Origin: Treponema sp.
GTDB taxonomy: Bacteria; Spirochaetota; Spirochaetia; Treponematales; Treponemataceae
DNA: 64,000 bases
Direction of reading: 5' to 3'
Assembly: GCA_017534445.1 (NCBI GenBank)
Contig: JAFXWC010000015.1
Location: 112,170-176,169 of the forward strand
Below are positions 26,284-35,315 of this stretch, one piece after another; the stretch's first letter is position 1, and every line of letters starts with the position of its first letter. The notes beneath the pieces are model-generated. The model ran no database searches. It was not told the origin of the DNA and was given only the letters and a program-made list of their open reading frames with translations. The translations under genes were made by a program, and so were the position numbers.

Positions 26284-27597
26284 ATGTCAAAAAAAATAAG
26301 GATTCCGATAAAAATTGCAATTTTTACTATTATTTTCTACCTTTTATGCATCTGTGTTTCCGCTGTTTTTAGGGACGATTATGCATCATACGGACGCATA
26401 CTTATGCATGAACTGTATGAGCAGGATAATATCGACATTATGTATTGTGGTGCAAGCCATGTTTCACACGGAATTACGGCAAAAATTGCAGACAAAGAAA
26501 ATGGAAAAAATAATTTTAGCACAGGCACTGCCGCCCAGACAATTAATGGAACCTATGCAATTTTGCGGCAGGCAGTAAAACTCTATAAAATTGAGAAAGT
26601 TTTTCTGGAACTTGATTTTGCCGTGGCAACTCAACCATCTGTCAAAAAAAGAAAGGGCTTTAAGGCTGATTATCTTGTTTCAAGGTACATAAAAGATCCT
26701 TGCATTAGGTTTGAATATCTTACTTCAATTTCTACTCCAAAATATTATATCAATCATTTCCTCCCAATAGGAAAAGATAAGTATATGACCTTGAATCCAA
26801 AAGATTTGGCCTATCGCTTCAAGAGTATCGTTTCTGGTGATTACTTTAACTATGTCTACGAAGATGAAGACGCAGAATACGACGGAAAAGGCTGCCTTTT
26901 GGATTTGCGTCCAGTAAAAAACGGAACCTTCGAAAACAACAAGGATGAAGGTCCAATACGTGTTTGGGACGTAACTGATGACTGGAAAAATACGGTGGAT
27001 AAGATTATTGCCCTGTGCAAAGAGAATAACATTGAATTGATTTTTTATTCCCAGCCATGTACGGATTTCTACCTTCATGAAAAAGGAAACTATGACGAGT
27101 ATTATCAGTTCTGCAAAGATTTTACATCATCCCGCGGATTTGACTACTACGACTTCAATTTAGCAAAGGAAAAGTACCAGCTTTTGGAAGATGAAGACTT
27201 CCACGATGACAATCACTTTTCAAAACAAGGTGTTTACAAGTGGACACAGATTTTCTGTGATTATTTTTTCACCCATAAAATTCCAAAGGACGACATGTTC
27301 CATTCTTCTTATGCAGAAAAAATTGCCCTACAAAAAGACAAAATCTACGGTCTCGTAATGAAAATGAGCGATGACAAAAAAAGTCTTGATATAACCCCAA
27401 TAAAGAACCATGTGGAAGATTCCCGCATTACATACGATGTCTTTGTAAAGGTGGATGGAAAAGAATCTCAGGTTTGTACAAAAACTCCAGACAAGCACAT
27501 CGTTCTTCCAGCAAAACAATCAGGAACAGTACGGGTAGTCAGCTTTATTGATGGCGTTGAACAAACTAACTGTAAAACCCATTTTACAACATTCTAA
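26284..27597 (+). CDS. SGNH-fold envelope O-acylation protein (DltD/AlgX-like)
   Basis: 437 residues. An N-terminal membrane anchor (about 9-28) exports the rest. SGNH hydrolase blocks: CGASHVSHG near residue 57 (Ser nucleophile region), FYSQPC near 258 and DDNHFSKQG near 309 (catalytic Asp-x-x-His). Such proteins work with an MBOAT transporter to place acyl or aminoacyl groups on surface polymers, as DltD does with DltB. The MBOAT gene is the next one, 12 bp away. The C-terminal 90 residues look like a beta-sandwich accessory domain. Which group is transferred is unknown. Confidence 0.75.
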   Translation: MSKKIRIPIKIAIFTIIFYLLCICVSAVFRDDYASYGRILMHELYEQDNIDIMYCGASHVSHGITAKIADKENGKNNFSTGTAAQTINGTYAILRQAVKLYKIEKVFLELDFAVATQPSVKKRKGFKADYLVSRYIKDPCIRFEYLTSISTPKYYINHFLPIGKDKYMTLNPKDLAYRFKSIVSGDYFNYVYEDEDAEYDGKGCLLDLRPVKNGTFENNKDEGPIRVWDVTDDWKNTVDKIIALCKENNIELIFYSQPCTDFYLHEKGNYDEYYQFCKDFTSSRGFDYYDFNLAKEKYQLLEDEDFHDDNHFSKQGVYKWTQIFCDYFFTHKIPKDDMFHSSYAEKIALQKDKIYGLVMKMSDDKKSLDITPIKNHVEDSRITYDVFVKVDGKESQVCTKTPDKHIVLPAKQSGTVRVVSFIDGVEQTNCKTHFTTF

Positions 27598-27609
27598 AGG
27601 CAGGTATAT

Positions 27610-29163
27610 ATGACACTTCTTTCAAATACATTTGCAATTTTCTTGCTTGCAACACTTGCAGTTTATTATCTTTGCCCAAAACGTTTCCAGTGGATTTGCC
27701 TATTGGTTGCAAACACAGTCTTTTACTGTTATAGCGGAATTGCTAATATAATTTTTATTCTCTCAAGTTCATTCATTACTTTTTTTGCGGCTAAACTTGT
27801 TTCGGACATGAACACAAGCCTTAAAGAAAAAAAAGCTGTCGTTTCAAAAGATGACTTTAAAGTGTTAAAAACAAAAAATCGCAATAAAAAACGATTGGTC
27901 CTCTTGGGAATGCTTTTACTTAATGTAGGAGTTCTTTTCTATTTGAAATACTGGCGGGTGCTTATTGGTTCCAAAACACTTATTCTGCCACTTGGCATTT
28001 CTTATTATACTCTCCAGGCAATCAGCTATTTTATGGATGTGTACAATGGCAAAATTGACAAAGAAAGTAATTTTGCAAAGTTCTTCCTTTTCATTTCCTT
28101 CTTCCCCCAGTTGATCATGGGACCAATTAACCGTTATGGAAATCAGGGTGAACAATTAAAAAATCCTCACGATTTTGATTTTGAAAACATCAAGCACGGT
28201 GTAATGCTGATTCTTTATGGTGCGCTAAAAAAGTATCTTGTTGCAAACATGCTTTTCCCCAGAATCAATTCTATTTTAGATCCATATTATGAAAACTTAC
28301 CTGGCTGCGTAATTTTATTCGGAATTTTACTTTATGCCATATATCAGTATGCAGATTTTTCCGGTGGCATTGATATGTTCCTGGGTGTAGCAGAACTTTT
28401 TGGAATCAAAATGCAGCCAAACTTTAAGCAACCATATTTTTCTACAAGCATAGCAAATTTCTGGCAGAGGTGGCATATAAGCCTTGGTCAGTGGATGCGT
28501 GACTATGTTTTCTATCCATTTGCACTCACCAAGGCTATGCAAAATTTTAGCAAGTGGTGTGGCTCTCACTTGGGTAAGCATTTTGCACGTGTTCTTCCGG
28601 CTTGTATTGCAAATATATTGGTATTCATGCTTGTTGGCGTATGGCATGGCCCTGAACTCCACTTTTTTGTATGGGGTCTGTACAACGGACTTTTAATTGC
28701 CTTTAGCGACATTCTGAAGCCTGTGTTTGAAAAAATCAACAGCCTCCTTCACATTAATGAAAAAAGCAAGGGATGGCATGTTTTTAGAATCATTCGTACT
28801 TTTATTCTTGTGAACATCGGATGGTACTTTGACAGAATTGTAGATGTAAAGCAGAGTTTTATATATCTTAAAAATACATTCACAAACTTTGGAAATCCAA
28901 TGCTATTAGCCTCACAATCTTATATGAGAGACATTCTTGGCCGCATTTCTAATTTTGAAAGTCAAATTGTGTGTGTCCTCATCGGATGTGCCTTTATGCT
29001 GATAGTAAGCATCCTAAAAGAGCGCAAAGTTGATGTGTATGCGGCAATTCAAAAGAAAAACATTGCATTCAGATGGTCAGCCTATTATGTAATGCTTATT
29101 CTTGTGATTCTGTCATTCACATTCAGTGCGGGTGACGCGGGATTTATGTATGCGCAGTATTAG
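27610..29163 (+). CDS. MBOAT-family O-acyltransferase (DltB/AlgI-like)
   Basis: 517 residues, about ten membrane spans. Family landmarks are LGISYYTLQAISYFMDVY (about 129-146), FFPQLIMGPINRY (about 163), YFSTSIANFWQRWHISLG (about 276-293) and the catalytic His in GVWHGPELHFFVWG (about 345). The enzyme passes an activated acyl or aminoacyl group across the membrane to its SGNH partner, encoded just upstream. AAAGGCAGG lies before the ATG. The adenylation enzyme on the opposite strand 2.4 kb away could supply the activated group. Followed by a hairpin terminator. Confidence 0.92.
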   Translation: MTLLSNTFAIFLLATLAVYYLCPKRFQWICLLVANTVFYCYSGIANIIFILSSSFITFFAAKLVSDMNTSLKEKKAVVSKDDFKVLKTKNRNKKRLVLLGMLLLNVGVLFYLKYWRVLIGSKTLILPLGISYYTLQAISYFMDVYNGKIDKESNFAKFFLFISFFPQLIMGPINRYGNQGEQLKNPHDFDFENIKHGVMLILYGALKKYLVANMLFPRINSILDPYYENLPGCVILFGILLYAIYQYADFSGGIDMFLGVAELFGIKMQPNFKQPYFSTSIANFWQRWHISLGQWMRDYVFYPFALTKAMQNFSKWCGSHLGKHFARVLPACIANILVFMLVGVWHGPELHFFVWGLYNGLLIAFSDILKPVFEKINSLLHINEKSKGWHVFRIIRTFILVNIGWYFDRIVDVKQSFIYLKNTFTNFGNPMLLASQSYMRDILGRISNFESQIVCVLIGCAFMLIVSILKERKVDVYAAIQKKNIAFRWSAYYVMLILVILSFTFSAGDAGFMYAQY

Positions 29164-29183
29164 AAAAATATAATTTTGTTGTT

Positions 29184-29200
29184 GCCGGGATTATCCCGGC
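29184..29200. terminator. Hairpin between convergent units
   Basis: Perfect 7-bp stem GCCGGGA / TCCCGGC with a 3-base loop between the stop at 29163 (+) and the stop at 29222 (-); flanking T-rich and A-rich tracts allow it to work in both directions. Confidence 0.65.
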
Positions 29201-29221
29201 TAATTTGTAAAAAGTATTGAT

Positions 29222-30364
29222 TCAATCTGTATAATTCTTAAATATCTTAATGTAACTATTTGCCAACTGTTTTGGGGCATAATTTTCTTTTAAAATTCCT
29301 GCTATTTCTGAAAGCTTATTCTCTGAATCTGGTTCTTGCAATTTTTTAAGAATCAAACAAGCCAATTCACCCTCATCTTTTGCGTTTTCTACATAATTAC
29401 ACAAACCAAGAGTTGCTTCGTAAAGAGATGTTTCTTTCGTGGAAATAACTGGTATTTTGCAAATGGCTGCCTCAACAGGGGTGCGGCCAAAGCCTTCAAA
29501 AAGAGATGGTGTTACAAAAAGGCTAGCATGTGTTAAAAGCCAATTGCGCTCTTCATCTGTTACACGGAAAAGAAGTTGCACGCGATTTGCAAGGTTGTTT
29601 TGGGAAACAAAAGTTTTCATTGCTTCAAAAACACCTTCGTCTTTATAACCGCCACAAAAGACAAGAGTCTCTTCTATATTTTCCTTTATCAAATTAAATG
29701 CTTTAAGAAGCGTCATGGGATTCTTTTTTTCTATGTAGGCATTCAAATCAAGAATATATTTTTTATTTGCCAACTCAGCGATTTCTGCCTGCTTGGAAAC
29801 ATCAAAAACAATTGAGTTTGGAATTTTAGTAATCTCTGCAGCCCGCTCATTTGTAAGGCCAAACGTTTTTATTATGTCATTTTTTGTATAGTCAGAAACC
29901 GTTGTGAGCATACATTTACTGTCTGTAATAAAGCCCCAGCCAGACTTGCCGTTTCTGTGAACCGGATAAATATCATGAATTGTACATAAAGCTGGCAGAC
30001 TTGTTCTTACAAATGTGTAATCCACGCAATACGGAAACCAGATTGCATCAAATCCTTTTTTTTCAACCGCTCTTCTAAAGAAACCAAGTTTCTTAAGATA
30101 TTTTGTTCCTTTGAATTTCCCCTTTGTCAATTTGTTTACCATTGTAAGCGGAAAAAACTTTAAGACTGTCAGCTTAAAATCTGGAAACCTTTCCCTAAAG
30201 AACTGTTCATGATTGTAATTAACCAAGAGTGTAAATTCATGAGACAAATTCTGCTTAGAGAATGCATCCAAAATATCCGCTGTAAAAATTGATGTAGAAA
30301 GTGATAGTTTTTTTGCTTTTGCTTCATTATGACCAAAAAAAGTACAGTCTATAGCTATTTGCAT
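29222..30364 (-). CDS. Glycosyltransferase family 4
   Basis: 380 residues, GT-B fold. The C-terminal donor domain shows ILDLNAYIEKKNP (about 199), LLFRVTDEERNWLL (about 259) and the E-x7-E block SLFEGFGRTPVEAAICKIP (about 283-301) that binds the nucleotide sugar. The N-terminal acceptor domain is not family-specific. The start overlaps the upstream decarboxylase gene by 10 bases, so adenylation enzyme, decarboxylase and this transferase form one minus-strand operon. Probably adds a hexose to a lipid or glycan acceptor. Confidence 0.88.
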   Translation of the reverse strand: MQIAIDCTFFGHNEAKAKKLSLSTSIFTADILDAFSKQNLSHEFTLLVNYNHEQFFRERFPDFKLTVLKFFPLTMVNKLTKGKFKGTKYLKKLGFFRRAVEKKGFDAIWFPYCVDYTFVRTSLPALCTIHDIYPVHRNGKSGWGFITDSKCMLTTVSDYTKNDIIKTFGLTNERAAEITKIPNSIVFDVSKQAEIAELANKKYILDLNAYIEKKNPMTLLKAFNLIKENIEETLVFCGGYKDEGVFEAMKTFVSQNNLANRVQLLFRVTDEERNWLLTHASLFVTPSLFEGFGRTPVEAAICKIPVISTKETSLYEATLGLCNYVENAKDEGELACLILKKLQEPDSENKLSEIAGILKENYAPKQLANSYIKIFKNYTD

Positions 30365-31578
30365 ATTCCACCACTTGTGTTCAACTGCCAGCTTTCTACC
30401 GAATCACGCAGCAATTTTTCTGTGCCGTTTTTGCAGCTTAAGATTTTGGGTAGGGGATGGCTTAGGAAAAGGTAGATTCCTTCCGTGACAGAATATGCAC
30501 CTATGTTTGCAAACGCAAGCATGTCGCCAATGTCCGGCTTTGCTTTGAATGGATATTCTTTTGTAATAATATCTGCGGTTGTGCAAAGAGAGCCGTAAAT
30601 TGTGTAGCCGTTGCTGGTTGAGATATCCTTTGTGCATCTTTCTATGTCTGATGGAGGCATGCTGTCTGCCTTTATAAGATGAATGGGTGGCTTTTTCATT
30701 CCCATAATTTGTCCGTAATAATTCACGTGGTTTATGCCGCCGTCAATAAAAAGGGCGGGGACTTCTGCATTCTGCTTTAAGTCCATTACAGAGCTTACAT
30801 AAGTTCCACAAGAGGAGGCAACATAGCGTCCGCTTTCTACAACCCAGAAAAAGGGGCTGTCCTTTATCATCGCAGAAAATTCTTCAAGGTCGCTAAAGTT
30901 CTGCGCATAATCATCTGGAGAAAAATAGTCAAATGCAAGACCCGGGCCATATTCAATGCGTTCAAAGGCAATGCCAAATTCTTTTTGCAGTTCCGAACAG
31001 AAGCCTTGAATAAAAGCAACTTCCTCTGCAACCTTCTTCATCTTCTTTTGCGTACCGGTAAAAAAATGTATTCCCTGAATTTTTATTCCAGGCAAATCTT
31101 TAAGCAAGGCAATTGATTTTCTTACGCATTCCTCGTTCATGCCAAACTGGCAGCCGTTTGTAAGGCGCACGATTATTCCCTGAGGATGAGGATTGGCAGA
31201 AGCTTTTACAACTTGCTCAAGGTATGTTGCATGCAAAAAAGATTCCAGCGTGATTGTTCCAACACCAAGATTGTATGCCCTTTCAATATCCTGCTTGGTC
31301 TTTACAACACCAGAAAACACAATCTGGTCTGGATTTACTTTTACGGCTTCGCAAATGGAAAGTTCCCCCGGAGAACAAACCTCAAACAAAAGCTGTGAGT
31401 CTTCTTTTAGCGCATCAAGCAAAAAAGGGTTAGCCTTCATGGCATAGCAAAGGCGTGAATTTGAAGGCAGCATCTCCTTTATTTTCTGAACGCGGGAAAG
31501 CAAAAGGTCATAATCAAAAAGATAAAAAGGAGTGCCGTATTTCTGCGCACATGATTTTATGAATTCATCGTTAGCCAT
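30355..31578 (-). CDS. Type III PLP-dependent decarboxylase (LysA/ornithine decarboxylase family)
   Basis: 407 residues. Alanine-racemase-fold enzyme that decarboxylates a basic or other amino acid. PLP Lys in CYAMKANP (about residue 47), IHFFTGTQ (about 169), the Gly-rich phosphate loop GPGLAFDYFSPDD, and VVESGRYVASSCGTY (about 246). Later motifs CTTADIITKEYPF and FANIGAYS complete the family pattern. Overlaps the adenylation gene by 8 bases with GGAGG before the ATG. Fused operons of an AMP ligase with such a decarboxylase are known next to exosortase loci (TIGR03098/TIGR03099 families), where they act on a carrier-bound amino acid. Substrate here is unknown; it is probably not the housekeeping lysA. 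Confidence 0.82.
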   Translation of the reverse strand: MANDEFIKSCAQKYGTPFYLFDYDLLLSRVQKIKEMLPSNSRLCYAMKANPFLLDALKEDSQLLFEVCSPGELSICEAVKVNPDQIVFSGVVKTKQDIERAYNLGVGTITLESFLHATYLEQVVKASANPHPQGIIVRLTNGCQFGMNEECVRKSIALLKDLPGIKIQGIHFFTGTQKKMKKVAEEVAFIQGFCSELQKEFGIAFERIEYGPGLAFDYFSPDDYAQNFSDLEEFSAMIKDSPFFWVVESGRYVASSCGTYVSSVMDLKQNAEVPALFIDGGINHVNYYGQIMGMKKPPIHLIKADSMPPSDIERCTKDISTSNGYTIYGSLCTTADIITKEYPFKAKPDIGDMLAFANIGAYSVTEGIYLFLSHPLPKILSCKNGTEKLLRDSVESWQLNTSGGICK

Positions 31579-33085
31579 TTAGTTTTGCCTCCAAAGCCCG
31601 CTTGTCCACTTTACCGTTTTTTGTAAGCGGAAATTCTTCTATAAAAATAAAATTGCTTGGAATCATGTAAACAGGCAGGGATGTTTTTAATGCCGTAACG
31701 ATTTCCTTTTTGTCGGTTTCCTGACCCGTATAAAAAGCGCTTATTTTGTTCTGGGCAAAAATACAGCAGGCCCTTGTAATTGAACAAATCTTTTCTACCG
31801 CACCTTCAATTTCAGAAAGCTCTATCCTGTGCCCCATGTGCTTAATCTGGGTATCCTTGCGGGAAACATAATAAAGAAGCCCGTCCTTGCCGTAGCTTGC
31901 CAAGTCACCGGTACGGTAAATGCGCTCAAAGTAAGAAGCGTTTTGCGGGTTCTGGACAAAGGCTTGTGCGGTACGCTCGCCATTGTTGTAATAGCCAGGC
32001 GCAACACAGGAACCGCTTACGCAAAGCTCACCAGTTTTTTCTGCTTCGGTAATGAGGGCATCGTTTTCGTCCAAAAGAAAGACGCGCTCGTTGGGAAAAG
32101 GAATGCCTATTGGAAGCACATAATCTTCGCCAATCGACTGTGGAACTTCCGCATAGGTACAGTTGCATGTGATTTCCGTTGGGCCATAAAGATTTATGTA
32201 TTTTGCATCAGGAACGTTTTCTTTCCAAATGCGGAGCTGCTTTACAGGCATGACTTCGCCAGAGAACATAATCTTCTTTAGGGTAAGCGGTTTTTTGTAC
32301 TTAAAGCCGCCCAGGGTAGAAATTATGCACATTGCGGAAACAGCCCAAATGATTGTGGTAATCTCTCGCTCTTCAAGATAGTCAAGAAGTTTTGTGGGAA
32401 AAGAGAAAAATGCCTTTGGAACAAGATGAACTGCGGCACCAGTAAAGACTGCGGTAAAAATATCTTTAACGGAAACGTCAAAATCAAAAGGAGCCTGGTT
32501 TGCAAGGTTTTCTGAACTCTGGATGTCAAAAACTTCTGTAAAGCAGGAAATAAAATCAACTACGTTGCGGTGATTTACAAGAACCGCTTTTGGCATACCT
32601 GTTGTGCCGGAAGTAAAGTTTGCATAAACAGGGTCAACGTCTACAATCTGATTGCGCCGGGCAGGATTATAAGGAACATTCGCCTCTTTTACTTCCTTTA
32701 ATAAATCATCCGTATAAATAATCTTACAGTCGCTTCCAAGACCTTCTATCTTTTTCTGGAATTTACGGTCCACAACGAGAGTCTTTGCTTTTAGAGTTGA
32801 AATCATGGAAAGAAGGCGCTCATCCGGGAAAGTCGCATCCACAAATGAATAAAAGCATCCCGCGTATAATGCCGCAAAAAACAGCTTTAGTGTTAGAACG
32901 GATTTTTCCGTTACAAGAGGAACTGCCGTCCTTGGGTCAAAATATTTTTCTAAAAAAGAAGATATTGCCTTTGCATCTTTTACAAAATCTTTCCAATTAA
33001 CGCTCTCCTGCACATCTGCAAAAGCCGTTTTATCCGCATATTTTTCTGAAGTTGCTTCAAGATAATCTAAAACAGTGTATTTCAT
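31571..33085 (-). CDS. AMP-forming amino acid adenylation enzyme (DltA-like)
   Basis: 504 residues, stand-alone adenylation protein of the ANL superfamily that activates an amino acid with ATP. Core motifs: YANFTSGTTGMPKAV (about 153, ATP loop), INLYGPTEITCN (about 295), YRTGDLASYGKDG (about 396), RKDTQIKHMGHRIE and the catalytic Lys in TKNGKVDKRAL near the C-terminus. Length and style resemble DltA, but no carrier protein (DltC) gene lies next to it or elsewhere in the window. First gene of a three-gene minus-strand operon with a nearby promoter. Together with MBOAT and SGNH genes it suggests aminoacylation of an envelope polymer. Confidence 0.85.
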   Translation of the reverse strand: MKYTVLDYLEATSEKYADKTAFADVQESVNWKDFVKDAKAISSFLEKYFDPRTAVPLVTEKSVLTLKLFFAALYAGCFYSFVDATFPDERLLSMISTLKAKTLVVDRKFQKKIEGLGSDCKIIYTDDLLKEVKEANVPYNPARRNQIVDVDPVYANFTSGTTGMPKAVLVNHRNVVDFISCFTEVFDIQSSENLANQAPFDFDVSVKDIFTAVFTGAAVHLVPKAFFSFPTKLLDYLEEREITTIIWAVSAMCIISTLGGFKYKKPLTLKKIMFSGEVMPVKQLRIWKENVPDAKYINLYGPTEITCNCTYAEVPQSIGEDYVLPIGIPFPNERVFLLDENDALITEAEKTGELCVSGSCVAPGYYNNGERTAQAFVQNPQNASYFERIYRTGDLASYGKDGLLYYVSRKDTQIKHMGHRIELSEIEGAVEKICSITRACCIFAQNKISAFYTGQETDKKEIVTALKTSLPVYMIPSNFIFIEEFPLTKNGKVDKRALEAKLNG

Positions 33086-33096
33086 AGAGTTAAAAC

Positions 33097-33125
33097 ATTA
33101 TATACAATAAGCCACTCTTTGTGAA
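33097..33125 (-). promoter_or_regulatory. Promoter of the adenylation-decarboxylase-GT operon
   Basis: On the minus strand TTCACA (33120-33125), 17-bp spacer, TATAAT (33097-33102). The ATG is 11 bp after the -10 box, leaving a leader of only about 5 bases. Confidence 0.5.
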
Positions 33126-33129
33126 TACA

Positions 33130-33300
33130 TTATTTGCGGCGCTTGCCTTTCCAATCGGAAAGTTTTTCCGCTGCCTTACAGGCCTTGTGTGTGGCGCTTG
33201 CGGGGTTCCGGCATTCGCCTCCATTGCCTAACGGCAACCCGCCTGTGGCGGGCCCCTCCAGTGCCTGCCGTGCTTTTTTCTGCTGCCGTCTGTCGGATTG
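33130..33300. repeat. GC-rich intergenic repeat block
   Basis: Non-coding. Contains the hairpin CCCGCC-TGT-GGCGGG (33238-33252) and other G+C-rich short inverted repeats, in the same style as the other blocks in the window. Separates the arginase gene from the adenylation operon promoter. Confidence 0.6.
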
Positions 33301-34224
33301 CTAATACAGCGTCTCCCCCAAAAGCCGAGCTGCCAGGTTTACCGCCATGATTGCTGTCTGGTTCCGCACATCAAGGATGGGGTTCACTTCTACGATTTCC
33401 ATGGATTTTACCATGTTCAGCTGGCACATTTCTTCCATTAAAAGGAGGCCTTCGCGGTAATTCAGACCGCCGGGAACTGGCACACCGGTACCGGGAGCAA
33501 TGGAAGGGTCAAGGGAGTCCATGTCAAAGCTAATGTGGACTACGTCGCAGCGGGTCTTAAAGAAGAGCTTTACCTTCGTTAGAACCTGGTCAAAACCAAT
33601 ACGGTCTATATCGCTAATTGTAAAGGCCGTAACTCCGGCTTCCTTCATGAGCAGTTTTTCGCCTTTGTCCAAATCGCGCAAGCCCACAAAGCAAATGTTT
33701 GCCGGGTCAACCTTGCGCCCCTCGTGGTAAAGGTTCACAAGTTCTGGCAGTCCGTAGCCCGCACTGGCCGCAAGACATTCGCCGTGAATGTTTCCGGTAG
33801 GGCTTGTCTCTGTAGTGTTAAAGTCTCCGTGGGCATCCACATACAAAACGCCAAGCCTAAGGTTCTTTTTCTTATAGAATGAACTTAGCCCCGCAAGCGT
33901 TCCCAAAACTATTGAATGGTCGCCGCCAAAAACAAGGGGAAACTCTCCGTCGCAAGCAGCATCTTCAACTTCCTTAGCAAGAAGGGTACACGCATCCACA
34001 ATAGGGTCAAGGTATTTTGCCTTGGGATTTGTGCCAATGTCTGCAAATTCCTGCGCGGTAACTTTTATGGGATTCTGGTCGCTTATGACCTTGTGCCCCA
34101 AGCTTTCTATTTTTTCCCGTATTCCCGCAAGGCGAACGGCAGACGGCCCCATATCCGAACCGTGTCTTCTTCCGCCGTAGTCAAGCGGCATTTCTAAAAT
34201 GTGTACATCCATATAAAAAATCAT
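33301..34224 (-). CDS. Arginase / agmatinase family ureohydrolase
   Basis: 307 residues from ATG 34224 (MIFYMDVHILEMP), which has AAAGGAAC just before it; an upstream codon at 34272 has none. Binuclear manganese enzyme that hydrolyses a guanidino compound to urea. Metal motifs: GGDHS (about 106), DAHGDFN (about 133), SFDMDSLDPS (about 233) and EVNP (about 281). GTGVPVPGGLNYREG and the SPTGNIHGEC segment favour arginase over agmatinase, producing ornithine, but this is not certain. It stands alone; it is divergent from the next gene, with the two promoters packed in under 80 bp. Confidence 0.87.
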   Translation of the reverse strand: MIFYMDVHILEMPLDYGGRRHGSDMGPSAVRLAGIREKIESLGHKVISDQNPIKVTAQEFADIGTNPKAKYLDPIVDACTLLAKEVEDAACDGEFPLVFGGDHSIVLGTLAGLSSFYKKKNLRLGVLYVDAHGDFNTTETSPTGNIHGECLAASAGYGLPELVNLYHEGRKVDPANICFVGLRDLDKGEKLLMKEAGVTAFTISDIDRIGFDQVLTKVKLFFKTRCDVVHISFDMDSLDPSIAPGTGVPVPGGLNYREGLLLMEEMCQLNMVKSMEIVEVNPILDVRNQTAIMAVNLAARLLGETLY

Positions 34225-34259
34225 AGTTCCTTTTGCACAATAATGCAAGGTTGGAATAA

Positions 34260-34288
34260 TTGCCGTGGGCACAACTTTTCTATATAAT
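34260..34288 (+). promoter_or_regulatory. Promoter of the secreted 237-aa protein gene
   Basis: TTGCCG (34260-34265), 17-bp spacer, TATAAT (34283-34288). The ATG at 34299 is 10 bp after the -10 box, so the leader would be only a few bases and no Shine-Dalgarno site is present. Confidence 0.55.
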
Positions 34289-34298
34289 ATGCCTGGTT

Positions 34299-35012
34299 AT
34301 GAAAAAAGTGTTTGTTTTTGCCCTTTTCTTTGCCTTGGCTTTGCCGCTCTATTGCCAGGCTAGTCAGGAAAGCACACCGTTTGGACAGGAAACCCCTGAT
34401 GCAGAGGAAAAAGATGGCGGTAGAGAAAAAAATGCCAGTATAAAAGGGGACATCTTTTTTGATTGCTCATATGGGCTATATTGGTTGCCCGGAAATACCA
34501 AAATCGAACTTCGCTATATGAAAGAACACCGTTCGGATATTCTTGAATGCATTTTTACAGTTCCGTATTATTTGATTACGACAGTTATACCATGTCTTGT
34601 TTACCCCGAAGAACTAGTTTACTACCGCAAGCAGGATGACGACGGCTCTTACGGAAACTATTTTGGCATAAGCCATCCGCTAAACATGACAATGGCCCTT
34701 TACTTTGGCGACAATTTTTACACGGCCATTAAGCTTGGGGTAGCCTGTGATTTTTGCGTTGGAAGGTGGGCATTTAAAGTTGGCCCTAACGCAAGTTCCT
34801 ATCTGGTGCTTGGCTATGAACCAATATCCTTAAACGCGGGAATTAAGGCTGGATATTTTGACAACGAATGGTATGCAGCCCCTTCCTGCAGCCTTAACTT
34901 TACCCTTCAAGACGAAAATAATTTTTATGTCTCTTATACGGACGCAAATTTCTTTGGCAAAAACATAAGGCGCATTTCTTTGGGATTAACGTTTATCGCT
35001 GGCAAAAAATAG
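34299..35012 (+). CDS. Secreted protein, possible small outer-membrane barrel
   Basis: 237 residues from ATG 34299, giving the signal peptide MKKVFVFALFFALALPLYCQ; the longer in-frame start at 34260 would lie inside the promoter. After an acidic, charged linker (about 22-45) the protein alternates short hydrophobic and aromatic strands (for example SLNAGIKAGYF and RRISLGLTFIAG at the end), which fits a periplasmic or outer-membrane beta structure. No family recognised. It has its own promoter and is followed by a repeat block, so it is probably monocistronic. Confidence 0.72.
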   Translation: MKKVFVFALFFALALPLYCQASQESTPFGQETPDAEEKDGGREKNASIKGDIFFDCSYGLYWLPGNTKIELRYMKEHRSDILECIFTVPYYLITTVIPCLVYPEELVYYRKQDDDGSYGNYFGISHPLNMTMALYFGDNFYTAIKLGVACDFCVGRWAFKVGPNASSYLVLGYEPISLNAGIKAGYFDNEWYAAPSCSLNFTLQDENNFYVSYTDANFFGKNIRRISLGLTFIAGKK

Positions 35013-35029
35013 CCCAAAAGCGCAGCAGA

Positions 35030-35210
35030 GCTTTTTTAGGAGCCTACGCCGCCGTGTAGGGGCGCGACAGCGTTGCTGATGGCGCAGGTCCCTGAGCACC
35101 GTCGAAGGGCCGGAGCCATCAGCAATGGAGCGGGTAGGGTCCCGCGGAACCCCGAAAGGGCGGTGACGAAAGGCATTAACGGTCGAGTTAGCCAAAAAAC
35201 AAATGGTAGA
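35030..35210. repeat. GC-rich intergenic mosaic repeat block
   Basis: The 303-base stretch between 35012 and 35316 holds no gene. It starts with GAGCCTACGCCGCCGTGTAG (module shared with 3176-3190 and 43973-43985, inverted) and ends with GGTCGAGTTAGCCAA, the reverse complement of a module at 3083-3096. An internal inverted repeat pairs GTTGCTGATGGC with GCCATCAGCAAT. The pyr promoter follows at 35245. Confidence 0.7.
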
Positions 35211-35244
35211 ACATAAAAAAGCACCGTCCAGAAAATTCCAATCC

Positions 35245-35273
35245 TTGAACCTGTCCGCAATTTGCGCTATAAT
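35245..35273 (+). promoter_or_regulatory. Promoter of the pyrBIC operon
   Basis: TTGAAC (35245-35250), 17-bp spacer, TATAAT (35268-35273); AGGAGG ribosome site at about 35299-35304 before the ATG at 35316. No attenuator hairpin or PyrR-type leader is visible in the 40-base leader. Confidence 0.65.
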
Positions 35274-35315
35274 CTGCAAAATCGCTTTGACAGGAAATAG
35301 GAGGTAAGTCCGGCC

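Noticed and set aside
30355..31578. Housekeeping diaminopimelate decarboxylase (lysA)
   Set aside because: Overlaps an adenylation gene and a glycosyltransferase in one operon; this context is unlike lysine synthesis, so no gene symbol is given.
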